A stretch of DNA of 64,000 nucleotides from Streptomyces qinzhouensis (lineage in GTDB: Bacteria; Actinomycetota; Actinomycetes; Streptomycetales; Streptomycetaceae), in contig NZ_CP042266.1 of NCBI RefSeq assembly GCF_007856155.1, positions 2,790,001-2,854,000 on the forward strand, written 5' to 3'. The notes under the pieces are model-generated. The model was not told the origin of the DNA, made no database searches, and was given only the letters and a program-made list of their open reading frames with translations. Position 1 is the stretch's first letter. The number at the start of each line of letters is the position of its first letter. The translations under genes and the position numbers were made by a program. This document shows positions 33,991-42,408 of the stretch, piece by piece.

Positions 33991-34422
33991 ATGCAGAAGC
34001 GAGTCCGCGCCGTCCTGGTCACCCCGAACGACACGATGCTGCTGATCAAGCGCATTCGCCCCGGCATCCCCGCGTACTGGGTGATCGTCGGCGGCAAGGT
34101 CGAGCCGACCGACGCCAGTCCCGAGGACGCACTGCGGCGCGAGGTCCGTGAGGAGATCGCCGGCGAAGCCGAGATTGTCAGCCTCCTCCACACCATCGAG
34201 ACCGACGACGAGCACCAGGACTTCTACCTCGCCAGGATCGAGAAATGGAACTTCGCCGACCGCACCGGCCCCGAGTTCAGCCAGGAAGGCCGCGGCGAAT
34301 ACCTGCTGGAGGAAATCCCGCTGACCACCGCGGCCATCGACGCCGTCAACCTCCTGCCCCAGCAGTTCGCCGCCGTCCTGCGAGAAGCCGTCGCACACGG
34401 CGGACTCCTCACCGCCCGCTGA
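33991..34422 (+). CDS. NUDIX hydrolase
   Basis: A 143-residue protein with a slightly extended Nudix box (GGKVEPTDASPEDALRREVREEIAG, about residues 28-52) providing the REVREE metal-binding residues. Substrate unknown; Nudix enzymes hydrolyse nucleoside diphosphates linked to another group. It starts 35 bases after the SDR remnant with AGGAAG ahead, and ends 18 bases before the convergent TetR gene. Confidence 0.85.
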   Translation: MQKRVRAVLVTPNDTMLLIKRIRPGIPAYWVIVGGKVEPTDASPEDALRREVREEIAGEAEIVSLLHTIETDDEHQDFYLARIEKWNFADRTGPEFSQEGRGEYLLEEIPLTTAAIDAVNLLPQQFAAVLREAVAHGGLLTAR

Positions 34423-34440
34423 CCGGCCGGGGCCGCCTGG

Positions 34441-35082
34441 TCACCCGCCCGGCGCCCCGGTCGGGGGGCGCCGGGCCGGCGTGCCGACCAGCAACCCGTC
34501 CAGCAGATGTTCCAGCGCCTCCGCCATCTCCTCGCGGGTGGCCTCGGGATCGTCCGCGTGGGCGACCATCAGTGCAGCCTCGTCCAGTGCGCCGAGGAGG
34601 ATATGGGCCAGCGGGGGTACGGGGCGGGCGGGCAGTGCTCCGGCCGACATCGCCGCCTCCAGGGCCGTCGTGATCACCCCGAGGCCGTACTCCTGGCCGA
34701 TCTCCCGCCATCGCTGCCAGCCCAGCACCCCCGGCGCGTCCAGCAGCAGAATGCGCTCCACCTCCGGCTCGGCGAAGGCGTCGAGGAACGCGCGGGCGCC
34801 CGCCTTCAGTGCCCGCACCGGATCCGTGGCGGTCGTCATGAGCCGGTCCGCGATCCGCTCGGTCAGCTCCGCCTCGACCGTCCGCACCGTGGCGTCGAAC
34901 AGATCGGTCTTGTCCCGGAACTGGTGGTAGAGCGCCCCCCGGGTCACCCCGGCGGCCCGGACGATCTCCTCGGTCCCCACCCCCGCGTAGCCGCGTTCGG
35001 CGAACAGCGTCCGGGCCGCGGCGATGAGAGCCGCCCGGGTCGCCCGGGAACGCTGGGTGTGCTTGGTGCCGGTCGTTTCCAT
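34441..35082 (-). CDS. TetR-family repressor
   Basis: A 213-residue regulator with a standard HTH (RAALIAAARTLFAERGYAGVGTEEIVRAAGVTRGALYHQFRDKTDLF) and a C-terminal TetR domain of the type found beside hydrolases. Start taken at METTG (35082). Divergent from the alpha/beta hydrolase at 35168, with a palindrome between. Confidence 0.88.
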   Translation of the reverse strand: METTGTKHTQRSRATRAALIAAARTLFAERGYAGVGTEEIVRAAGVTRGALYHQFRDKTDLFDATVRTVEAELTERIADRLMTTATDPVRALKAGARAFLDAFAEPEVERILLLDAPGVLGWQRWREIGQEYGLGVITTALEAAMSAGALPARPVPPLAHILLGALDEAALMVAHADDPEATREEMAEALEHLLDGLLVGTPARRPPTGAPGG

Positions 35083-35124
35083 CCTGCCCCCTTGAGTTCC
35101 GTACAGTCTGCATGCCAATCTACG

Positions 35125-35139
35125 TACAGACAGTCTGTA
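35125..35139. promoter_or_regulatory. TetR operator palindrome
   Basis: TACAGACAGTCTGTA is a perfect 15-base palindrome centred at 35132, in the 85-base gap between the divergent TetR and alpha/beta hydrolase genes. A related half site, GTACAGTCTG, occurs at 35101-35110, giving a second possible binding position. Confidence 0.8.
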
Positions 35140-35167
35140 TGTAATTTGACGCGAGGGGTGCCCCGAC

Positions 35168-36004
35168 ATGCCACAGGTCACGCTCGACCAGGGAACCATC
35201 CACTACCGGGACACCGGCGAAGGCGAGCCGGTGTTGCTGCTGCACGGCTATCTGATGGGCAGCAGGCTCTGGGATCCGGTCGTCGAGCGGCTCGCCCCGG
35301 ACTTCCGGTGCATCACCCCCGACCTGCCCCTCGGCGCCCACCGCACCCCGATGAACCCCGGCGCGGACCTCAGCCTCGCGGGGCTCGCCCGGCTGGTCGC
35401 CGATCTGATCGCCGCGCTCGACCTGCCCCGGGTGACCCTGGTCGGCAACGATCTGGGCACCGCCATCGCCCAGCTCGTCGCCGCCCGCCACCCCGAGCGG
35501 ATCGGCCGTCTCGTCCTCACCAACGGCGAGTGCTTCGACAACTGCCCTTCGCCCTGGTTCAGATCACTCGAACCCGCCTCCCGGGTGCCCGGTCTGCTCG
35601 CGGTGGTCTTCCTGGCCCTGCGGCTGCGTGCCGTCCGCCGGATGCCCTTCGCGTTCGGTCTGCTGACCAAGGGCGCGCTGCCGCACGATCTGATCGACGA
35701 CTGGCTGGGGGCCTTCTTCGCCGACCCCGGGGTCCGGCGCGACTGCGTCAAGGTCACCCGGGGGATCGTCCCCACGGTGCTGACCGAACCGGCGGAGCGG
35801 CTCGCCTTCTTCGACCGGCCCACCCTGCTCGCCTTCGCCCGCGAGGACCGGCTCTTCCCGTACGCGCACGGCGAGCGGCTGGCCGCGATCGTGCCCGGCG
35901 CCCGGCTGGAGACCATTCTCGCCAGCCGGACTTGGCTGATGCGCGATCAGCCCGCTCTGCTGGCCGGGCTCATCGAGGATTTCATCCGCGACAACCCCGC
36001 CTGA
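35168..36004 (+). CDS. Alpha/beta hydrolase, haloalkane dehalogenase-like, catalytic His missing
   Basis: A 278-residue alpha/beta hydrolase: LLLHGYLMGS oxyanion region, and VGNDLGTAIAQ with Asp in the nucleophile position as in haloalkane dehalogenases. FAREDRLFPY would supply the acid. The usual C-terminal GH(F/W)xxEDxP reads SRTWLMRDQP, with no His at the expected place, so the protein may be inactive as a hydrolase or use another residue. Expression is probably controlled by the divergent TetR. Confidence 0.8.
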   Translation: MPQVTLDQGTIHYRDTGEGEPVLLLHGYLMGSRLWDPVVERLAPDFRCITPDLPLGAHRTPMNPGADLSLAGLARLVADLIAALDLPRVTLVGNDLGTAIAQLVAARHPERIGRLVLTNGECFDNCPSPWFRSLEPASRVPGLLAVVFLALRLRAVRRMPFAFGLLTKGALPHDLIDDWLGAFFADPGVRRDCVKVTRGIVPTVLTEPAERLAFFDRPTLLAFAREDRLFPYAHGERLAAIVPGARLETILASRTWLMRDQPALLAGLIEDFIRDNPA

Positions 36005-36039
36005 TCCCGGCTCGGAACTCGTTACCCGGGCAATACGGC

Positions 36040-36576
36040 CTAAGCCATGGCCAGTTCGGCCCAGACGGTCTTCCCCGGGGCGCCGGGGGTGCGGACGACG
36101 CCCCAGTCGAGGCAGAGCCGCTGGACGATGAACATGCCGTGGCCGCCGGGGCGGCCGGCCCGGTGCGGGGTGCGGGGGGCCGGTTGGCCGGTGCCGCCGT
36201 CGGAGACCTCCAGGCGCAGCACCTTGCCGTCGCAGCCGACCCGCAGTTCGTCGGGGCCTTCGGCGTGCAGACAGGCGTTGGTGACCAGTTCGGAGACGAC
36301 GAGGAGGACGTCCTCGGCGGCGGCCCGGCGGTCGGCGGTGGCCGCGGGCAGCCAGCCCCAGTCGTACAGCGCCTGACGGGTGAAGTCGCGGGCCAGCGGC
36401 ACGATTCCGCCGGCGTGGGACAGGGCCAGTCGCCGTACCGGGTTCGCGGGGCGGGCGGGTTCGTGCGGCGCCGGGCGGCTCGCCACGGTGCCGTACGGCG
36501 CGGTGGGGGTGCTGTCGCCCCCGGCGTCGCTCGGCTCGGGGCCGAGGTCGCCCGGCTGCGGCCGGGTGGTGCTCAT
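36040..36576 (-). CDS. Anti-sigma factor kinase (RsbW-like HATPase)
   Basis: A 178-residue protein with an N-terminal Pro-rich part and a GHKL ATPase domain: VLLVVSELVTNACLHA (N box), LEVSDGGTGQP and PGGHGMFIVQRLCLDWGV (G boxes). Such kinases bind sigma factors of the SigB/SigF group and phosphorylate STAS antagonists. It lies 170 bases downstream of a STAS gene in the same direction, with a sigma gene divergent to both, so a partner-switch set is likely. Confidence 0.87.
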   Translation of the reverse strand: MSTTRPQPGDLGPEPSDAGGDSTPTAPYGTVASRPAPHEPARPANPVRRLALSHAGGIVPLARDFTRQALYDWGWLPAATADRRAAAEDVLLVVSELVTNACLHAEGPDELRVGCDGKVLRLEVSDGGTGQPAPRTPHRAGRPGGHGMFIVQRLCLDWGVVRTPGAPGKTVWAELAMA

Positions 36577-36746
36577 CAGCGCTTCACCTCACCCAATCAC
36601 CAGATCGCCTGCTTGCTGGACTCAGAGTGCCCGACGGCGCACGCTCCGCGCGGGACCTGTGAAAACTCTTCTGCCCCGCGGATCAGTGACAACACTCACC
36701 CATTACGTCGGAGGAAAAACCTGCGGAATCGCGCGGGAGGTGCTGT

Positions 36747-37118
36747 TCAGCGGCCCAGGGCCGCGTCGACCGTCTCGTGCAGGGTGAAGACCGCGCCCGC
36801 TCCGGTGATTTCCAGCACCCTCGCCACCACCGGGAGCATTCCGGCCAGATGGACCCCGCCCCCGGCGGCCTCGGCTTTGAGCCGGGCGGTCAGCAGGACG
36901 TTCAGTCCGGTGGAATCGCAGAATTCGAGCTGTGTGCAGTCGAGGACCAGCCGGGAGCGCCCTTCGGCGAGGGCCTCGTCGAGCGGGACGCGCAGCAGTT
37001 CGGCCGTATGGTGATCCAGCTCACCGGCCGGTGCGAGGACCGCGCTGCGGCCTTCGGTCCTGACCTCGACCCGGAGGCGGCCCTGACTGACGCCGCCTGT
37101 GGCGGTACCCCGGTCCAT
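36747..37118 (-). CDS. Anti-anti-sigma factor (STAS domain)
   Basis: A 123-residue STAS protein with the phosphorylation site S69 in LEFCDSTGLNVLL and the usual LAPAGELDHHTAELLR start. Start taken at MDRGTATG (37118), which has GAAGGGG ahead. It should release the divergent sigma factor from its anti-sigma kinase when unphosphorylated. Confidence 0.88.
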   Translation of the reverse strand: MDRGTATGGVSQGRLRVEVRTEGRSAVLAPAGELDHHTAELLRVPLDEALAEGRSRLVLDCTQLEFCDSTGLNVLLTARLKAEAAGGGVHLAGMLPVVARVLEITGAGAVFTLHETVDAALGR

Positions 37119-37371
37119 GTACGCCCCTTCGCGCCGATGATGTGCCCCGAACCTTACGCCTTTCTTGCGCGCCCCAGCCATGCGGCGCCCCTTTGATATG
37201 TCAACAAATCAGACATACGACTGAATTGGTATTTGCATCCACCCCGGATAACCGGGTAGGGCTTGTAGGGAAACCGCAACGGGACCTTCCCACGACCGGC
37301 ATTGGAGGCGCCGCTCACCGCAGCTCGCACCGGCTTCGGCAGCCTTATGCCGAGAACGATGGAGGAGACGC
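37119..37371. promoter_or_regulatory. Divergent promoter region of STAS and sigma genes
   Basis: A 253-base gap between STAS (-) and sigma (+), with an AT-rich stretch at 37195-37250 (TTTGATATGTCAACAAATC and neighbours), where promoters for both are expected. CCCGGATAACCGGGTAGG at 37244-37262 includes a GGGTAG that could be a -10 of SigB/SigF type, implying autoregulation. That assignment is tentative. Confidence 0.4.
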
Positions 37372-38310
37372 ATGTCACCCCGGCTCGACGCAACGGTAAC
37401 CCCCACCACCGCGCCGTCGGCACAGGAATCATCCGTAACACCGACAGTGGCAACAGCGGGTCGTGCCGAGAACAGCGCCGACACCGCCGCCCCGCACGAC
37501 CCGCTCGGCGGGCTCGGTCTTCCCGAGATCCCCTTCGCCGAGGTCGAGCCGCTCGACGCGCGCGCCCTGTCGAAGACGCTCTTCGCCCGGCTCCAGGAAC
37601 TGGACGAGGGCACCCACGAGTACGCGTACGTCCGCAACACGCTCGTCGAACTCAACATCGCCCTGGTCAAGTTCGCCGCCTCCCGCTTCCGCTCCCGCAG
37701 CGAGCCGATGGAGGACATCATCCAGGTCGGCACGATCGGCCTGATCAAGGCGATCGACCGGTTCGAGCTGGCGCGCGGGGTGGAGTTCCCCACCTTCGCG
37801 ATGCCCACGATCATCGGCGAGATCAAGCGCTTCTTCCGGGACACGAGCTGGTCCGTCCGGGTTCCGCGCCGGCTCCAGGAGCTCCGCCTCGACCTCGCCA
37901 AGGCCGGTGACGAACTGGCCCAGCGCCTCGACCGCTCCCCCACGGTCGCCGAACTGGCCGAGCACCTCGGGCTCTCCCGTGACGAGGTCGTCGAGGGCAT
38001 GGCCGCGAGCAACGCCTATACGGCCAGCTCCCTGGACGCCCAGCACGAGGAGGACGACAGCGAGGGCACCCTGGCCGACCGCATCGGCTACGAGGACCAC
38101 GGCCTCGAAGGCATCGAGTACATCGAGTCCCTCAAACCCCTCATCGCGGGTCTGCAGCCGCGGGACCGTAAAATCCTGTCTCTGCGCTTCGTCGCGAACA
38201 TGACGCAGTCGGAGATCGGTGAGGAACTCGGCATCTCGCAGATGCATGTGTCCCGGCTGCTCTCGCGCACGCTGGTGAGGCTGCGCAAGGGACTGACGCT
38301 GGAGGAGTGA
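37372..38310 (+). CDS. RNA polymerase sigma factor, SigB/SigF/SigG group
   Basis: A 312-residue group 3 sigma factor. After about 60 unordered residues come region 2 (VELNIALVKFAASRFRSRSEPMEDIIQVGTIGLIKAIDRF..GVEFPTFAMPTIIGEIKRFFRD), region 3 and region 4 (LQPRDRKILSLRFVANMTQSEIGEELGISQMHVSRLLSRTL). These factors control stress response and development in Streptomyces, and are held by RsbW-like kinases such as the one at 36040. It ends just before a strong double terminator. Confidence 0.93.
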   Translation: MSPRLDATVTPTTAPSAQESSVTPTVATAGRAENSADTAAPHDPLGGLGLPEIPFAEVEPLDARALSKTLFARLQELDEGTHEYAYVRNTLVELNIALVKFAASRFRSRSEPMEDIIQVGTIGLIKAIDRFELARGVEFPTFAMPTIIGEIKRFFRDTSWSVRVPRRLQELRLDLAKAGDELAQRLDRSPTVAELAEHLGLSRDEVVEGMAASNAYTASSLDAQHEEDDSEGTLADRIGYEDHGLEGIEYIESLKPLIAGLQPRDRKILSLRFVANMTQSEIGEELGISQMHVSRLLSRTLVRLRKGLTLEE

Positions 38311-38351
38311 CGCCGTACCTTCCGGCGCCACGGCCACCGGAAGGTACGGCG
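38311..38351 (+). terminator. Perfect 15-bp hairpin after the sigma gene
   Basis: 38311-38325 pairs perfectly with 38337-38351 (11-base loop), directly after the sigma factor stop. Confidence 0.8.
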
Positions 38352-38378
38352 CGGAGCCGCCCGCTCCGCCGAGGACGC

Positions 38379-38410
38379 GCAGGGTCCCTCCCGTCCGGGA
38401 GGGGCCCTGC
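38379..38410 (+). terminator. Second hairpin after the sigma gene
   Basis: 38379-38393 pairs with 38396-38410 with one G-T wobble and a 2-base loop. Together with the preceding hairpin it forms a tandem terminator insulating the polysaccharide locus from the sigma gene. Confidence 0.7.
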
Positions 38411-38487
38411 TCCGTCGTTGTCCGTTCGTCATTGACGGGGCGCCCGCAGTGGTCCACATTGGCGACGGGTTCTTGGGGGGACGGAAT

Positions 38488-39963
38488 ATGCCTCGTGGGG
38501 AGGGCCGGCCTTCGTCCGTTTCACCCTCGGCGCCGTACGCGGCGATCGAGGAGATGATGCGGGCCAGGCTGGGCCGTGAATGTCTGTACGTACCGTCGTG
38601 CCGGCTCGGCATGTACCTGGCGCTGCGGCACTGGGTGAAACCGGGCGGCCGGGTGCTGATGGCGCCGGTCAACGACGACGTCATCTTCTTCGTCGTGCTC
38701 GCCGCCGGGCTGAAACCGGTCATGGCCCCCGTCCACCACGAGGACGGCTCCATCGACATGGCCGCCATCCCGGACGCCACCTGGGAGGGCCTCTCCGCCG
38801 TCCTCACGGTCAACATCTACGGCAATCCGGACCCCGTCATGGAGCTGCGCTCCCGCTGCCATCTGATGGGCATCCCGCTGATCGAGGACTGCGCCCACGC
38901 GATCGGCACCACGGTCGGCGGGCGGCTCGTCGGCACCTTCGGCGAGGCGTCCACCTACAGCCTCGGCAAGCATCTGGGCGCCAGGACGGGCGGCATCCTC
39001 GCGATCGCCGACCCGGCCCAGCGCCGCACCCTCGAAGCGGCCAGGGACGAACTGCTCGCCCCGGGCAACCTGCTCTCCGAGCTGGCGTACGGCATCCGCC
39101 CGTATGCTGAATCGGCCGTACGGGGACTGCGGCTCACGTCGCTGGCGTGGGCCGTGGTCCGGCTGCTCGGCATGGAGGAACGCGGCCCGGACATCCGGAT
39201 GCCGCTCCGGGCCGCGAGGCTGGTGGAGGCGTTGAACCACGCCCCGTCGCTGCTCCCCTTCAACGACTGGGTGAAGGTGGACATGCACGACTACCGGATG
39301 CGGCCGGGCAAGCTGCGGCTCGGCCGGACCGAGGGCATGCTCGCCGAGCTGGACACCCTGCTGAACGCCTACCGCGAGGGCACGGCGAAGCTGCTGGAGT
39401 CCCGCTGGGCGATCCGGCGGCCCGGCCCCGTACAACCGCTCTTCCAGGTGCCGCTGCTGGTCGAGGACCGGGAGGGGACCAGAAATCTGCTGCACCGCAA
39501 CCGGATCAACACCGGCTATCTCTACGATCCGCCGCTGGATGTGTACGCCGCCGCCTTCACCGAGCACTCGCGCACCCCGGAGGCGGCCGAGTGGTTCGGC
39601 CGGCACGCGATGCCCGCCGACCCGCTGAAGGCGGACCGGATCCTCAAGGTCCTCGACCGGGCCGGGGTGGCCCCCGCGCCGCCGTTCTCCCCGCGCCAGG
39701 TCACCCGGCACCCGCTGTCGACCGGCCGCAAGGTGCGGCGGCCGTCGTCGCGCACCCTCACGACCGAGGCGTTCAGCACCTTCCCCGAGCCCCCAGCCGC
39801 GCCCGAACCCCTGAGCACACCGACCGATATATCCGGTTCGCCCGGTTATCGGGAGCAGTCGACCATGCAGCTCCGCGCGGCCGATCTAGTCCCCGAGGAC
39901 CACACGGTGCAGATACGGACCCCGGCCGCCCCGGGTCCCTTCCCGGGCGAGCCGCGTGCCTGA
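38488..39963 (+). CDS. DegT/DnrJ/EryC1-type aminotransferase-like protein
   Basis: A 491-residue protein with the fold of sugar aminotransferases: a PLP-anchoring Lys in ASTYSLGKHLGARTGG, and an acidic PLP contact in LIEDCAHAIGTTVGG. It lacks some of the usual C-terminal region and has a tail of about 90 Pro-rich residues instead. I took the ATG at 38488 with GGGGGGACGGA ahead. It starts the polysaccharide locus and overlaps the flippase gene by 8 bases. A substrate cannot be named. Confidence 0.82.
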   Translation: MPRGEGRPSSVSPSAPYAAIEEMMRARLGRECLYVPSCRLGMYLALRHWVKPGGRVLMAPVNDDVIFFVVLAAGLKPVMAPVHHEDGSIDMAAIPDATWEGLSAVLTVNIYGNPDPVMELRSRCHLMGIPLIEDCAHAIGTTVGGRLVGTFGEASTYSLGKHLGARTGGILAIADPAQRRTLEAARDELLAPGNLLSELAYGIRPYAESAVRGLRLTSLAWAVVRLLGMEERGPDIRMPLRAARLVEALNHAPSLLPFNDWVKVDMHDYRMRPGKLRLGRTEGMLAELDTLLNAYREGTAKLLESRWAIRRPGPVQPLFQVPLLVEDREGTRNLLHRNRINTGYLYDPPLDVYAAAFTEHSRTPEAAEWFGRHAMPADPLKADRILKVLDRAGVAPAPPFSPRQVTRHPLSTGRKVRRPSSRTLTTEAFSTFPEPPAAPEPLSTPTDISGSPGYREQSTMQLRAADLVPEDHTVQIRTPAAPGPFPGEPRA

Positions 39964-42241
39964 CACCGATACCACCCGGCTGCGCACGCTGCCGGACCCG
40001 TCCGACACCATGATGCTCCGCAGGGTCCCGTGGTCCGCGGCCGTCTCCGCACCGCACCGCCCGCCCGCCGCCGGGAACGGCGACAAGGACGGCGACGGCA
40101 GCGGCGACGGAAGCGGTACGGAGGAGGAGGGCGGCGGCGACTCCCTCTTCCGCAACGCCTACGCCCTGATGCTGTCGACCGCGGTGTCGGCGGCGCTCGG
40201 GCTCGGCTTCTGGCTGGTGGCCGCCCGCTACTACTCCAAGGAGGCCGTCGGCGAGGGCTCCGCCGCCATCGCCGCGATGCGCCTGCTGGCATCGGTCACC
40301 GCCACCACCATGATCGGCGCGGTGGTGCGGTACGTGCCCCGGGCCGGGCGCCGCACCGGACCGCTGGTGTGGCGGATGTACGTCGTCAGCTCCGTCGTCG
40401 TCGCCGTCGTATCGACCGGTTTCCTGCTGACGCTGCCGCTGTGGGGCGAATCGTACGAACCACTGGGCGGGCTCTGGCCCGGGGTGTGCTTCGTCCTGTC
40501 CTGTGTCGGCTGGGCGCTGCTGACCCTCCAGGACGGGGTGCTCACCGGGCTGCGCCAGGCCTTCTGGGTGCCCATCGGCAATGCCGTGTTCTCCATCGGA
40601 AAGCTGCTGCTGCTGGCCGCGTTCGCGAGCGCGCTGCCGGTCCTCGGCATCTTCGTCTCCTGGGGCGCCGCGATCGCCCTGTCGACGGTGCCGCTGGGCT
40701 GGCTGGTCTTCCGGAAGCTGATCCCCCGCCAGGCCGCCGCCGACCGGGACCGCGAACCGCCCCGGCTCAGGGAGATCGGCCGGTTCCTGGCGGGCGACTC
40801 GTTCGGCGCGATGTTCTCGCTGGCGATGATCAACCTGCTGCCGGTGATGGTCGCCGTCCGCTTCGACTCCACCCTCAACGGCTACTTCTACATCGCGTAC
40901 ACCGTCGGCGGCACGATGGAGTTCATGGCCATCAACATGGCCTCCTCGCTGACCGCGCACGCCTCCCACAGCCCCGAGACGCTCGCCGCCGGGGTCCGCG
41001 GGGCGCTGCGCCGGATGGCGCTGCTGCTGGTGCCGGTGGTCGGCGTCCTGGTGCTGTTCGCGCCGCTGATCCTGGCGCCGTTCGGGGCGTCGTACGCGGA
41101 GAACGGCACGACCGTGTTGCGGCTGCTGGCCGCGGCGGCGCTGCCCCGGGTGGCGGTGGAGCTGTACATCGGGGTGCTGCGGGTCCAGGGCCGTACCGGC
41201 ATGCTCGCCGTCGTCCAGGGGCTGATGTGCGTCATGGTGCTCGGCAGCGCCGCCGTGCTGACGGGCCCGGCGGGGATCGCGGGCGCGGGCTGGGCGATGC
41301 TGCTGTCCATGCTGGTGATGGCCGTGGTGGTGGCACCCGGTCTGCGGGGCGCGCTGGCGGGCAAGGAGCCCGAGCCGTCGAAGCTGTGGACGCGGCTGGT
41401 GGCCCGGGGCGCCGCGAAGGAGGCCGAGTACGGCGACGACTGGGCGCGGAAGACCGCCGAGCGGCGGGAGCGGGTGGCCCGGGACGAGGAGGAGTACGGC
41501 TCCGCCTATGTGTGGAGCGGGCACGAGTCGGCGACGCCCGCGTTCGGCATCCCCGTCTTCGTACCGCCCGAGCCGAAGGAGACCGCGCCCCGCGCGGGCG
41601 CGGCGAGCCCGTCCGGCCCGGCCGAACCGCGCATGGCGCTCGCGCTCTGGCTGCTGCTGGGACTCTCGGCGGTGCTGTTCTGGGGTCCGCTGCTGTCCGC
41701 GCCCGACCTTCCCGCGGCCCAGGTGCTGTCGGGCAAGGAACTGCTGAAGGCGCTGCCGCCGCTGACGGTCACGGCGGTGGTGCTGCTGATCGTGGTGCAC
41801 AGCGCCGCGCTGTCGCTGCTCCGGCCGCGGACCGGACTGCTGTCCGCGGTGATGCTGATGACCTTCGGCGCGCTGCACACCGCGCCCGCCGCGCTGGGCT
41901 GGGAGCCGGAGCCGGCGGAAGGCGCCCTGTACGAGACCGTGGCCCGCTTCCTGGGCGCTGCGGCCGGTTTCGGGGACCCCGAGGGGCTGTTGCGCTGGCT
42001 GCCGACGGCCGCTCAGTTGCTGCTGCTGGTGGCCGTGATGGCGGTACTGCGGACCCTGGCGGTGCCCGCACCCGCCCAGTGGGGGACCCTGTGGGTGCTC
42101 ACGGTGTGCGGCTGGGCGCTCCAGCGTCCACTGGCATCGGTCGCGCTGCCGCTGTACCTGGCGGTGACCGTGCTCGCCGCGGTGCTGGTGTGGCGGGCCG
42201 TACGGCGGTCCCGCCGTACCGCGGGGCGGGCGGCCGGCTGA
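39956..42241 (+). CDS. Wzx-like polysaccharide flippase with extra C-terminal membrane domain
   Basis: A 761-residue polytopic protein. Residues about 65-475 look like a polysaccharide exporter of the MOP family (NAYALMLSTAVSAALGLGFWLVAARYYSKEAVGEGSA, then about 12 membrane spans). A charged stretch near residues 480-550 and four or five more spans follow, so it is longer than usual for the family. GTG start overlapping the aminotransferase gene. Probably moves a lipid-linked oligosaccharide across the membrane. Confidence 0.85.
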   Translation: MPDTDTTRLRTLPDPSDTMMLRRVPWSAAVSAPHRPPAAGNGDKDGDGSGDGSGTEEEGGGDSLFRNAYALMLSTAVSAALGLGFWLVAARYYSKEAVGEGSAAIAAMRLLASVTATTMIGAVVRYVPRAGRRTGPLVWRMYVVSSVVVAVVSTGFLLTLPLWGESYEPLGGLWPGVCFVLSCVGWALLTLQDGVLTGLRQAFWVPIGNAVFSIGKLLLLAAFASALPVLGIFVSWGAAIALSTVPLGWLVFRKLIPRQAAADRDREPPRLREIGRFLAGDSFGAMFSLAMINLLPVMVAVRFDSTLNGYFYIAYTVGGTMEFMAINMASSLTAHASHSPETLAAGVRGALRRMALLLVPVVGVLVLFAPLILAPFGASYAENGTTVLRLLAAAALPRVAVELYIGVLRVQGRTGMLAVVQGLMCVMVLGSAAVLTGPAGIAGAGWAMLLSMLVMAVVVAPGLRGALAGKEPEPSKLWTRLVARGAAKEAEYGDDWARKTAERRERVARDEEEYGSAYVWSGHESATPAFGIPVFVPPEPKETAPRAGAASPSGPAEPRMALALWLLLGLSAVLFWGPLLSAPDLPAAQVLSGKELLKALPPLTVTAVVLLIVVHSAALSLLRPRTGLLSAVMLMTFGALHTAPAALGWEPEPAEGALYETVARFLGAAAGFGDPEGLLRWLPTAAQLLLLVAVMAVLRTLAVPAPAQWGTLWVLTVCGWALQRPLASVALPLYLAVTVLAAVLVWRAVRRSRRTAGRAAG

Positions 42242-42408
42242 TGGTGCCCGGACCGGCGGCGACGCGGGTACGGCTCCGGCCGGGCCGCCCGGAGCCGTAC
42301 CGCGAACGACCGTGAGGCCGTGCCGTGAAGCTGTTGCCGTAGAGCTGTGCCGTAGCCCCCGAGTTGTGCCGATCTTTGAGCAGGACCGAGAACCATCCGA
42401 GGTGAAGC

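Noticed and set aside
40030..42315. Long frame overlapping the flippase gene
   Set aside because: A frame-shifted reading rich in Arg, Ala and Gly; the flippase frame has membrane spans and family motifs.
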